Shown one piece after another: positions 7,368 to 13,150 of a stretch of 13,150 nt of DNA (its first letter is position 1; every line of letters begins with the position of its first letter). The stretch covers positions 1 through 13,150 of the forward strand of contig JASHQP010000584.1 in assembly GCA_030039095.1 (NCBI GenBank). The letters are read 5' to 3'. A program made the position numbers and the translations under genes. A model generated the notes under the pieces. The model ran no database searches and was not told the DNA's origin. It was given only the letters and a program-made list of their open reading frames with translations. Source of the stretch: Streptosporangiaceae bacterium. Lineage in GTDB: Bacteria > Actinomycetota > Actinomycetes > Streptosporangiales > Streptosporangiaceae.

Positions 7368-8126
7368 TCAGGACGTTATCCCGCCGTCAACGACGATCGC
7401 CTGGCCCGTCAGGTAGGACGCTGCATCTGAGGCCAGAAAGGCCAGCGCCTCGGCCATCTCGGGCGGCTCTCCCTGACGCCCGAGCGGGACTTCCCTGGCC
7501 ACCATCGCGGCGTGCGCCTGGCGCCCGCCCATGAAGGAGACGACGGGATCGTTGAACGGCGTGTCGACCCAGCCTGGACACAGGCAGCTGACCCGGATGT
7601 TGTCGCGTGCAACTTCGACCGCGAGCGTCCGGGTCAGCGACACGATGGCGCCCTTCGAGGCCGAGTAGGCGCTCAGCCCGCTGATCCCCTTGAGCGCGGC
7701 GATCGAGGCCACCGAGACGAAGGCTCCCCCGCCCGCCGCCCGCATTCGCGGGATCGCGTACTTGGCCATCAGGAACACCGAGCGCACGTTCACGGCGAAC
7801 TGCCGGTCCCAGCTGTCCTCGCCGGTTTCCTCGATCGCCGCCGACCGCTGGATGCCTGCCACATTGATGATCACATCCAGGCCGCCCATCACCTCGGCGG
7901 CGCGCTCGACGAGGATGCGTACCGCTTGCGAGTCGGCAACGTCGGCCGTGATGGCGCTCGCGGTGTTGCCCGATGCCTTGATCGAGGCCACGGTATCTGC
8001 CATCCCCTGCTCGTTCACGTCCGCGAGCACGACGTCGGCGCCCTCGCTGGACAGGAGCCGGGCGGTTGCCTGGCCGATGCCCGAAGCCGCACCGGTGATG
8101 ACGGCACGCTTACCCGAGAAGCGCAT
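7368..8126 (-). CDS. SDR family oxidoreductase, probably NAD-dependent
   Basis: This 252-residue classical SDR has TGAASGIG (11-18), Asp37 in LADVN (typical of NAD preference), NVAG (89-92, Asn-Val in place of the usual Asn-Asn), catalytic Ser141 in VASIAALKG, YSASK (Tyr154, Lys158), CPGWVDTP (183-190) and the C-terminal VDGGI. The length is normal. Such enzymes commonly oxidise secondary alcohols or reduce ketones in sugar and hydroxy-acid catabolism. The ATG at 8124-8126 has a very strong ribosome-binding site (GGAGGAGG, 6 bases away) lying inside the end of the GlcG-like gene, only 1 base after its stop. A frame extension to 8525 exists but overlaps that gene and is rejected. By position it could oxidise or reduce an intermediate between the GMC enzyme and the dehalogenase or glyoxylate step. 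That placement is an inference, and the substrate is unknown. Confidence 0.9.
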   Translation of the reverse strand: MRFSGKRAVITGAASGIGQATARLLSSEGADVVLADVNEQGMADTVASIKASGNTASAITADVADSQAVRILVERAAEVMGGLDVIINVAGIQRSAAIEETGEDSWDRQFAVNVRSVFLMAKYAIPRMRAAGGGAFVSVASIAALKGISGLSAYSASKGAIVSLTRTLAVEVARDNIRVSCLCPGWVDTPFNDPVVSFMGGRQAHAAMVAREVPLGRQGEPPEMAEALAFLASDAASYLTGQAIVVDGGITS

Positions 8127-8127
8127 G

Positions 8128-8538
8128 TCAGGCCTCCTCCGTGAAGGCGCGGACGGCCGCCTCCGCCACATCGTCGTCCTGGTCCGGGGTGCCGCCTGCC
8201 GCGCCGACCGCGCCGGCCATCTCCCCGCCGGCCAGCAGCGGGCGGCCGCCCCCGAACGGGATGAACGGCTGGCCGTGGCTGCCGGCCAGGCCGTAGAACG
8301 GGCCGCCGGGCTGCACGTGTTTGGCCAGCTCACTGGTCGGCATCCGCAGCGACCCGGCGGTGTAGGCCTTCGCGATCGAGACCTCGACGCTGGCGAGTAT
8401 CGCGTCGTCGCCGCGGCCGAAGGCGAGCAGGTTACGCCCGTCGTCGAGCACTGCGACGCTCGACGGCGAGCCGGTCTCGCGCGCCCGGCGCAGTCCGGCA
8501 GCGACGATGCGCGCCGCCTGCTCATAGCTCAGTCTCAC
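8128..8538 (-). CDS. GlcG/HbpS family protein (heme-degrading/heme-binding-like domain)
   Basis: The 136-residue product is a single GlcG/HbpS-type domain. Visible family marks are the early SYEQAARIVAAGL helix, VAVLDDGRNLLAFGR (28-42), SIAKAYTAGSL (54-64), FGGGRPLLAGGEMAGAVGAAGG (two blocks, 95-116) and a closing DQDDDVAEAA. Members include E. coli GlcG, of unknown function, encoded in the glycolate oxidase operon, and the Streptomyces heme-binding sensor HbpS. Others lie beside diol and alcohol dehydrogenases. HbpS is exported, but this protein has no signal peptide, so it should be cytoplasmic. The GTG at 8536-8538 is taken as the start because AAAGGA lies 7 bases upstream; the frame stays open further upstream but with Arg/Pro-rich sequence that is clearly a shadow of the GMC gene. 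Its place right after the GMC gene suggests an accessory role in alcohol or glycolate oxidation. Confidence 0.85.
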   Translation of the reverse strand: MRLSYEQAARIVAAGLRRARETGSPSSVAVLDDGRNLLAFGRGDDAILASVEVSIAKAYTAGSLRMPTSELAKHVQPGGPFYGLAGSHGQPFIPFGGGRPLLAGGEMAGAVGAAGGTPDQDDDVAEAAVRAFTEEA

Positions 8539-8549
8539 TGTGACGTCCT

Positions 8550-8567
8550 TTCTGCCGCTTCTGCCGC
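8550..8567 (-). repeat. 9-bp tandem repeat upstream of the GlcG-like gene
   Basis: TTCTGCCGC occurs twice in a row on the plus strand, in the 55-base gap between the GMC and GlcG-like genes and just upstream of the latter's ribosome-binding site. No function is apparent. Confidence 0.5.
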
Positions 8568-8593
8568 TGTTCCGGGGATTCCAGCGAGGGCCG

Positions 8594-10246
8594 CTACAGG
8601 GCCGGGGCCGCGTCCTTGTCCGGGGTCCTGGTCTGGGCGATGATCTCGCGGTGATGGGTCTTGATGTACTCCGCGCAGCGCACCGCCACCGCGCCGATCG
8701 TGCTCGTCGGGTTGACTGCCGCACCGGTCACTAGTGAGCTTCCGTCCGCGATGAACAGGTTCGGCAGCTCCCAGGTCTGGTTGTAGGCGTTGACCACCGA
8801 GTCCTGCGGTGTGCTGCCCATCCGGCAGGTGCCCATGAGATGCCAGGCAGGCGGTGGGTGCATGGGCCCGGTGATGTGGGTCTCGGTCGCCCCGGCAGCG
8901 GCCGCCGCCTCCCGCAGGCGCTCCGTGCCGAACTCGGCGAGCGCGATGTCGTTCGGCGAGAGGGCGTAGTCGATATGGGCTCCAGGAAGCCCACTGGAAT
9001 CCCGGGCCACCGGATCGAGGGTGACCCGGTTGGCGGGCACCGGCAGGTCGTCGCCCTGCATGAACGAGACGACATGGTGGCCGAAGTGGCGGTTGAAGGC
9101 TTCGCGATGCCCCGCTCCCCAGGGGTCCGGCGGCGCGGTGTGAGTGCCCATCGCGCTGTAGGCCGCCCCGAAACTACCCAGGGTCAGGAAGGTCATCCCG
9201 TTGACGAAGTCGTGGCTGGCATCGGTGTCGTAGAACTGCTGAGAGTGCACCGAGCAGCCGATCGCGCCCTTGTAGCCTTCGATCGGATCGTCGAACCACA
9301 TGTCGGCGAATGACCAGCAGTGGTGCATGAGGTGGGTGCCGACCAGCCCGTTCGCGTTGGCGAGGCCGTCGGGATGACCCTGCTGAGCGGACATCAGCAG
9401 CAGCCGCGGCGTGCCGACTCCGCCGGCCGCGAGAACGACGACATCCGCGCTTATCTGGTGCCGGTTACCGGTGAGCCGGTCGATGTAGACGGCGCCCGCG
9501 GCACGCCCGTTCCTGGCCTGGATCGTCTCGACCCGCGCGTTGGTGCGCAGGTCAACTCCATTGCGCAGCGCCGCCGGCCAGTACGCGACATCGGCCGATC
9601 CGAGCGATCCGCGCGGGCACCCGCTGAGGCAGTTGCCGCAGGAGTTGCAGGCGAACCTGCCGTCCTTGCCCCGGGTGAGGATGGCGTTATCGGTGGGCCA
9701 CCACTGCCATCCCAGGCTCTCCCACGCCCGGGCCATGCGCCGTCCGGCGTGCCCGGGCTTGATGGGCGGGCCGTAGCGTTCCGGCCGCTTGGGATAGGCC
9801 GGGTCGCCGACAAGCCCCGCGACGCCCACCTCGGCATCGTTGATGTCGTAGTAGGGGGCCAGCTCCTCGTAGCTGATGGGCCAGTCGACCGTGCCGCCCA
9901 GCCCGTGCTCGGTCCCCTTGCGGAAATCCACCGGCTTGTACCGGAACCAGTGGCCAGCGTAGTGGACCGTGCTGCCGCCCACCACGTTCATCAGACGAGG
10001 GCTCGTTATCCCGGTGATCGGGTAGTCCTCGGGTGCCTGGCGCAGATTCGGGTCGAAATTCCAGCCGCGGTACTTCTCGATCTCCCACTCGTTGTGGAAG
10101 TGCGGGAACTGCGTCGGATGCACCCAGTCGCCCTGCTCGAGGCAGGTCACCTTTATCCCCGCGTCGCTGAGCCGCTTGCTGATCGCCGCTCCGCCCATGC
10201 CGGAGCCGATCACGAGCACATCTGTGGTGGTGGCCGGGCGAGTCAT
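8594..10246 (-). CDS. GMC family FAD-dependent dehydrogenase with a cysteine cluster
   Basis: A 550-residue glucose-methanol-choline oxidoreductase, the probable catalytic subunit of a dehydrogenase for an alcohol, polyol or sugar. It has the FAD loop GSGMGG (14-19) with Glu37 closing the dinucleotide fold, VVGGSTVHYAGH (88-99), a second FAD-site block VVLAAGGVGTPRLL (270-283), and the C-terminal active site His469 (WHLMGTCRMG) and Asn512 (AVNPTST). Unlike most GMC oxidases it holds four close cysteines at 200, 203, 206 and 210 (C-x2-C-x2-C-x3-C-P). These could bind an iron-sulfur cluster, as the related catalytic subunit of bacterial FAD glucose dehydrogenase does. There is no signal peptide. 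Its ATG overlaps the stop of the subunit-3-like gene by 4 bases, so the two proteins are very likely partners. No cytochrome c subunit is encoded nearby. The substrate is unknown; hydroxy compounds leading to glyoxylate are a contextual guess. Confidence 0.92.
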   Translation of the reverse strand: MTRPATTTDVLVIGSGMGGAAISKRLSDAGIKVTCLEQGDWVHPTQFPHFHNEWEIEKYRGWNFDPNLRQAPEDYPITGITSPRLMNVVGGSTVHYAGHWFRYKPVDFRKGTEHGLGGTVDWPISYEELAPYYDINDAEVGVAGLVGDPAYPKRPERYGPPIKPGHAGRRMARAWESLGWQWWPTDNAILTRGKDGRFACNSCGNCLSGCPRGSLGSADVAYWPAALRNGVDLRTNARVETIQARNGRAAGAVYIDRLTGNRHQISADVVVLAAGGVGTPRLLLMSAQQGHPDGLANANGLVGTHLMHHCWSFADMWFDDPIEGYKGAIGCSVHSQQFYDTDASHDFVNGMTFLTLGSFGAAYSAMGTHTAPPDPWGAGHREAFNRHFGHHVVSFMQGDDLPVPANRVTLDPVARDSSGLPGAHIDYALSPNDIALAEFGTERLREAAAAAGATETHITGPMHPPPAWHLMGTCRMGSTPQDSVVNAYNQTWELPNLFIADGSSLVTGAAVNPTSTIGAVAVRCAEYIKTHHREIIAQTRTPDKDAAPAL

Positions 10247-10833
10247 GACATGCCTTTCACGTGAACGCGGACGACGTCCGAGGTTTCGGTGTACGAACCG
10301 GTGCCGGGCGGTGTGATCTCATCCCAGTCGGGCGTGGACAGGTCGTAGCCGTAAGGGAGGGGCGGGCCGTGGTAATCGCGGCCGGCCGGCAGAGCCTGCT
10401 GAAGCGCCAGGAGCACCGGCGGCCGGGAATAGTAGCCGGCGTAGGTGAGCGCCCGGAGCTGGCCGAAGAACTCAGGCTGCTCCCGCTCCAGGGCGGTGAG
10501 CCGGGCCACGCGTCCCTCATGATCCGCGGCGAGGAACGGGCCCGCGAGCTGGTCCACGGCGGCCTTGAACTCCTCCTCCCGGGCGAAGGGGAACCAGTTG
10601 GCCGTCGCGGAGACTGGAGTGATGTATCGGACGAAAAAGTCGTCGACCACGCGGACATCGCTCGGCGACGGGAACCCGGCGCCAGGGGGGACCAGCTCGT
10701 CGGCGACGGCATTGAGCACCTCGCGCTGCATGTCCGTTAGCGGCACGGGCGTGCGGTTGCCGCCCGGCTCCGCGCTCGCCGCCCGGAACGCCTCGCGGGG
10801 GTCCTGCTGGCCGGTGACGGATTCAGGTCGCAT
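10243..10833 (-). CDS. Gluconate 2-dehydrogenase subunit 3-like protein
   Basis: The 196-residue protein resembles the small (gamma, subunit 3) chain that accompanies GMC-type gluconate, sorbitol and FAD-glucose dehydrogenases. Visible features are the helical start LTDMQREVLNAVADELVPPG (32-51), where the family has LTPxQ...L...AD.LIP, and FFGQLRALTYAGYYSRPPV (about 122-140). In proteobacteria this chain carries a Tat signal and takes the folded catalytic subunit to the periplasm. Here residues 1-31 are polar, with no twin arginine and no hydrophobic stretch, so export is not expected. The ATG at 10831-10833 has an excellent ribosome-binding site (AAGGAGG, 7 bases away). It is the first gene of the operon and overlaps the GMC gene by ATGA. 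It probably stabilises the GMC subunit; its exact role in this cytoplasmic form is not known. Confidence 0.85.
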   Translation of the reverse strand: MRPESVTGQQDPREAFRAASAEPGGNRTPVPLTDMQREVLNAVADELVPPGAGFPSPSDVRVVDDFFVRYITPVSATANWFPFAREEEFKAAVDQLAGPFLAADHEGRVARLTALEREQPEFFGQLRALTYAGYYSRPPVLLALQQALPAGRDYHGPPLPYGYDLSTPDWDEITPPGTGSYTETSDVVRVHVKGMS

Positions 10834-10847
10834 CGGTTGTCCTCCTT

Positions 10848-10859
10848 CACCGATCGGTG
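10848..10859. promoter_or_regulatory. Perfect 12-bp palindrome next to the operon's ribosome-binding site
   Basis: CACCGATCGGTG reads the same on both strands and abuts the Shine-Dalgarno sequence (10841-10847) of the first operon gene. A protein bound here, or a very small hairpin in the transcript, could control expression. The position would be downstream of, or at, the transcription start. Confidence 0.35.
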
Positions 10860-10892
10860 GTTACCAGCCTCGGCGAAGAGGGTCGGGCGCAA

Positions 10893-10911
10893 CTGTTCCG
10901 ATTCTGAACAG
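10893..10911. promoter_or_regulatory. Inverted repeat CTGTTC-N7-GAACAG, candidate activator site
   Basis: A perfect 6-bp inverted repeat with a 7-base spacer lies in the 114-base gap between the AcoR-like regulator and the eight-gene operon, about 60-78 bases before the first start codon. Length and symmetry fit a Fis-type helix-turn-helix dimer, and the adjacent regulator is the obvious candidate to bind it. I see no clear -35/-10 pair between it and the gene. Confidence 0.45.
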
Positions 10912-10947
10912 GGCGTGAACTACTGTGACTGGCGCGCTTCGGTGGAC

Positions 10948-12624
10948 TCAGCCCTCGATACCCAGCTGCCGGAGCCGCTTGTACAAGGTGGTACGGCCGA
11001 TTCCGAGCTCAGCGGCCGCGTGCACCTTGTTCCCACCGCAGGAGCGCAGGACCCGCACGATCGTGTCGTGCTCGGCCTGTTCCAGCTGAGTGAGCTGGCG
11101 CGATACGGGAGGGTCGCGATACGGCTCGGGCAGGTCGCTTACCGAGACCGTCTCCCCCCTGCGGTGCTCGACGGCGTAAGCGACGACAGACGCCAGCTCG
11201 CGTAGGTTACCCGGCCATGAATGATTGCGGAGCACCCGCCAGACCTGCCCGTCGAAGCGGATGCCCGGCCGCCCGGCGAACCGGCGGGCAAATGCTCTGA
11301 CCAGTTCCGGGATCTCGTCGCGGCGGAAGCGAAGCGGCTGCAGCTCGATGCGGGCCATGCACTGGGACACCAGCGCGGCCTGGTCGGGCCCGAGGCCCGA
11401 CACCGGCGCGCTGGTCAGGGCGAACCATCCGGGAGATGATCGCAGCAAATCCGCAACCCGTTTCGCGGCAGCCGCTGGGAGCATGTCAATATCATCGATC
11501 ACGGTCAGTTCGTTATGCCTGCGCAGGAGAGCGGCAAGCCGGCTGATCCATTCGCTTTGCCCCAGCTCGGCCAGGAGTGTGGCCTCGAGCGTAGACATCG
11601 GCAGATCGCCTGCCAGGGCGCGGGCGGCGGCGGAGCGTCCCGACCCAGGCTCTCCAGTGATCAGCACTGGCGTCCGCGCCAGACGGTGACGCTCCATCAC
11701 CGCGCCGACGCCGTACTGCCGTTTGCGCCGGGAGACAAGTACCGGGGAGTCGTCAAGGGTGATGCTGAACAGCGCGCTTCCGATCGCGGCTGGTATGCGC
11801 TGGAAGCGCACCTGCCCGAAGCGGCCCGAAGACAACTGGACGCCCTGTTCGTACGGATCATCGCCTGGCCTGTCATCGAGCAGATCCCGGAGCAGCGCGT
11901 AGTCGATTGCGCTCAGTTGCTCGACTGCTCTCGGATTAGCCAGAACCAGGCTCTCGCCCAGGACCACGACCGGCTGATGGCCGCGACGCTGGCACACCTG
12001 CTCATAGGCGGCCAGCATCCGCTGCTCGGTGCGTCTGGCACCATCGAGCAGCCGCTGCTCGATGTCCTGCGCCGCCCGGTTGATGATCGGAGCCCAGAGC
12101 GGGTTGGCAGTTTGCTGGGGGCCAGTGATCTCGAGAACGGCTTCGACGCGGCGCGTGACCGGGTGAACGACAGGCTTCCCGTAGCAGCTGAACTTCCTCA
12201 ATGACTCTATGAAATGCTCCGAGCCATTGACCGCTATGCCCTTGCGCAGCTCGTAGGCGGTAGCGATCGAGTTCGTCCCGCTCGTCTCTTCCGTGAAGGT
12301 ACTGCCAACCAAGGCGCCGATACCGTCCACGGCACGCTCGACCGTCGCGTCGCTGAACCAGCGGTCGACGATGCATGCGTTGCGGTCGGCGAGCAGCAGG
12401 CAGAACGGGCTTCCCCTGAGATCCTCGGCCAGCGCGTCCACGACAGGTTTCGCCGCGCGGACCAGCCGACTGCCGTGATCGATATCGGACAGGGCGAGCG
12501 GCTCGGTCGACGCATCCGGCCGCAGACCGCACATGAGCGAGCGGTACCAGGACATCGCGATCTCGGGCCGGAGCCTGTCCAGGCCAAAGTCGTCTGCATA
12601 GCCACGGAAGGTGTCGATATCCAC
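10948..12624 (-). CDS. AcoR-like GAF/AAA+/Fis transcriptional regulator without the sigma-54 loop
   Basis: This 558-residue cytoplasmic regulator has the AcoR layout. It opens with an N-terminal R-PEIAMSWYRSLMCGLRPD block (18-37), followed by a GAF sensor domain (about 60-200, with TFTEETSGTNSI at 109-120 and GSEHF at 134-138). Next is an AAA+ region (about 300-500, with GEPGSGRS at 324-331, VIDDID at 375-380 and SWPGNLREL at 469-477), and last a Fis-type helix-turn-helix (about 515-555). In true sigma-54 activators a GAFTGA loop lies between the two Walker motifs; here that segment is short and the loop is absent. The Walker A lysine is Arg330. Actinomycetes lack sigma-54, so the protein probably activates ordinary promoters. 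AcoR and MimR relatives sense small catabolites such as acetoin or ketones. The GTG at 12622-12624 has AGGTGG 6 bases upstream. It most likely controls the operon directly downstream. Confidence 0.9.
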   Translation of the reverse strand: MDIDTFRGYADDFGLDRLRPEIAMSWYRSLMCGLRPDASTEPLALSDIDHGSRLVRAAKPVVDALAEDLRGSPFCLLLADRNACIVDRWFSDATVERAVDGIGALVGSTFTEETSGTNSIATAYELRKGIAVNGSEHFIESLRKFSCYGKPVVHPVTRRVEAVLEITGPQQTANPLWAPIINRAAQDIEQRLLDGARRTEQRMLAAYEQVCQRRGHQPVVVLGESLVLANPRAVEQLSAIDYALLRDLLDDRPGDDPYEQGVQLSSGRFGQVRFQRIPAAIGSALFSITLDDSPVLVSRRKRQYGVGAVMERHRLARTPVLITGEPGSGRSAAARALAGDLPMSTLEATLLAELGQSEWISRLAALLRRHNELTVIDDIDMLPAAAAKRVADLLRSSPGWFALTSAPVSGLGPDQAALVSQCMARIELQPLRFRRDEIPELVRAFARRFAGRPGIRFDGQVWRVLRNHSWPGNLRELASVVAYAVEHRRGETVSVSDLPEPYRDPPVSRQLTQLEQAEHDTIVRVLRSCGGNKVHAAAELGIGRTTLYKRLRQLGIEG

Positions 12625-12698
12625 GGGATGCCACCTTTGCCCGCCACGCCGCTGGGCCCCGTCGGCCCTCTGATCACGGACAGCTCCCCTGATGTGCG

Positions 12699-12727
12699 AT
12701 TATGCCTCCGGAACCCGAGAGAGTGAA
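12699..12727 (-). promoter_or_regulatory. Probable sigma-70-type promoter of the AcoR-like gene
   Basis: On the minus strand TTCACT (12722-12727) is followed after exactly 17 bases by CATAAT (12699-12704), giving 4/6 and 5/6 agreement with consensus. It lies about 75 bases before the GTG start of the regulator and is the best promoter match in the window. Confidence 0.55.
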
Positions 12728-12761
12728 TGGGTATGCTGCGCGGTCCGTGGGCCCCGCCATA

Positions 12762-12786
12762 CGGCCCGCCATCACCTCGCGGGCCG
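12762..12786 (-). terminator. Strong hairpin after the small membrane protein gene
   Basis: CGGCCCGC and GCGGGCCG form a perfect 8-bp G/C stem around a 9-base loop, about 45 bases past the stop of the small membrane protein gene and upstream of the regulator promoter. There is no T-run, but stem-only terminators are common in GC-rich actinomycetes. It would separate the two transcription units. Confidence 0.45.
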
Positions 12787-12829
12787 CGCCGCAGGCGACC
12801 GTCAGTGTCAGCCTGCTCCTGGTTAGACC

Positions 12830-13030
12830 TCAGTCGTGGTTTTGCTGCTGCTCTCTCATCCGGGCGTTGCTCTGCGCGATGTCCTGCGCCGACCGGCCGG
12901 TTGCCTTCAGGTACGCCCGCGTGTCGTCGTCGCCGGGCTCCTGGTGCCGGATGCGCACAATCTGGGGAATGCCAAGAGCCGCGGCACCGAGCACGAGTCC
13001 GATCACGCCGCCGATGATGGCGATCGCCAT
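12830..13030 (-). CDS. Small single-span membrane protein, unknown function
   Basis: The 66-residue product begins with a hydrophobic, Gly/Ala-rich segment (residues 1-25: AIAIIGGVIGLVLGAAALGI) followed by IVRIRH. It continues as a polar, charged tail rich in Asp, Arg and Gln that ends in REQQQNHD. This predicts one membrane helix with a cytoplasmic tail under the positive-inside rule. I do not recognise a family. The ATG at 13028-13030 is preferred because AGGAGA lies about 10 bases upstream and the protein then starts directly with the membrane helix. The frame is open to an ATG at 13150, but the extra 40 residues are basic and unlike a protein start. It is separated from the regulator by about 200 bases containing a hairpin and a promoter, so it is probably a separate unit. 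Confidence 0.6.
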   Translation of the reverse strand: MAIAIIGGVIGLVLGAAALGIPQIVRIRHQEPGDDDTRAYLKATGRSAQDIAQSNARMREQQQNHD

Positions 13031-13129
13031 AGCAGCACCGTCTCCTGTCTGCCCTCTTGCACCGCCAGCAGGATGCGCCCTGCGCTGTGTCAGCCAAGCC
13101 GCGGACCGCACCCGGAACAGCAAGCATTG

Positions 13130-13148
13130 CCCTATATAATAATTGCTC
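13130..13148 (-). promoter_or_regulatory. AT-rich -10-like sequence at the window edge
   Basis: The minus strand reads ATTATTATATAGGG here, including TATTAT and TATATA hexamers, in an otherwise GC-rich setting about 105 bases before the small membrane protein start. It may be the -10 region of that gene's promoter; a -35 box would lie outside the window, so this cannot be tested here. Confidence 0.25.
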
Positions 13149-13150
13149 AT

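Noticed and set aside
8127..8525. Upstream extension of the second SDR frame
   Set aside because: It overlaps the GlcG-like gene, and the SDR has a strong ribosome-binding site right before 8126.
9320..10264. 314-codon plus-strand frame opposite the GMC gene
   Set aside because: Antisense to a gene with clear FAD and active-site motifs; its own protein has no recognisable motif.

Overview
The window is a GC-rich bacterial segment, most likely from an actinomycete. The evidence is the strong G/C bias at third codon positions, a DsbA-like protein of the mycothiol-dependent nitroreductase (Rv2466c) family, GTG starts, and an AcoR-like activator that has lost the sigma-54 contact loop. I cannot name a genus. 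I see no tRNA, rRNA, CRISPR array, insertion sequence or phage gene.

Layout. (1) Positions 1-266, minus: the N-terminal 88 residues of a lipoprotein that looks like a family 5 ABC-transporter solute-binding protein, cut by the window edge. (2) Positions 267-760: a non-coding leader and promoter region holding an AT-rich island with a promoter-like sequence and a CATGAT dyad. (3) Positions 761-1618, minus: a short-chain dehydrogenase/reductase. It is divergent from (4) 1893-3119, plus: a two-gene redox operon, a CPYC peroxiredoxin-like protein and an Rv2466c-like DsbA-fold protein with only one active-site cysteine. (5) Positions 3171-10833, minus: eight tightly packed genes, transcribed right to left. 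They encode a gluconate-2-dehydrogenase subunit-3-like protein, a GMC flavin dehydrogenase with a cysteine cluster, a GlcG/HbpS-like protein, an SDR, an L-2-haloacid dehalogenase (HAD type II), hydroxypyruvate isomerase (Hyi), tartronate semialdehyde reductase (GlxR/GarR) and glyoxylate carboligase (Gcl). Three junctions are ATGA overlaps and the other gaps are 1-55 bases. (6) Positions 10948-12624, minus: an AcoR-type GAF/AAA+/Fis regulator directly upstream of that operon, with an inverted repeat in the 114-base gap between them. (7) Positions 12830-13030, minus: a 66-residue membrane protein followed by a terminator-like hairpin.

How the genes may work together. Gcl joins two glyoxylates into tartronate semialdehyde, Hyi interconverts this with hydroxypyruvate, and GlxR reduces it to glycerate. 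This core is well supported by sequence. Upstream in the same apparent transcript are a complete L-2-haloacid dehalogenase, which would turn chloroacetate into glycolate, two oxidoreductase systems that could oxidise alcohols or hydroxy acids toward glyoxylate, and a relative of GlcG, which in E. coli lies in the glycolate oxidase operon. The inference is a regulated route feeding an oxidised or halogenated C2 compound (haloacetate, haloethanol, glycol or glycol ether) into central metabolism through glyoxylate. The actual substrate cannot be read from the sequence, and no glycerate kinase, aldehyde dehydrogenase or dedicated transporter for the cluster is visible here.
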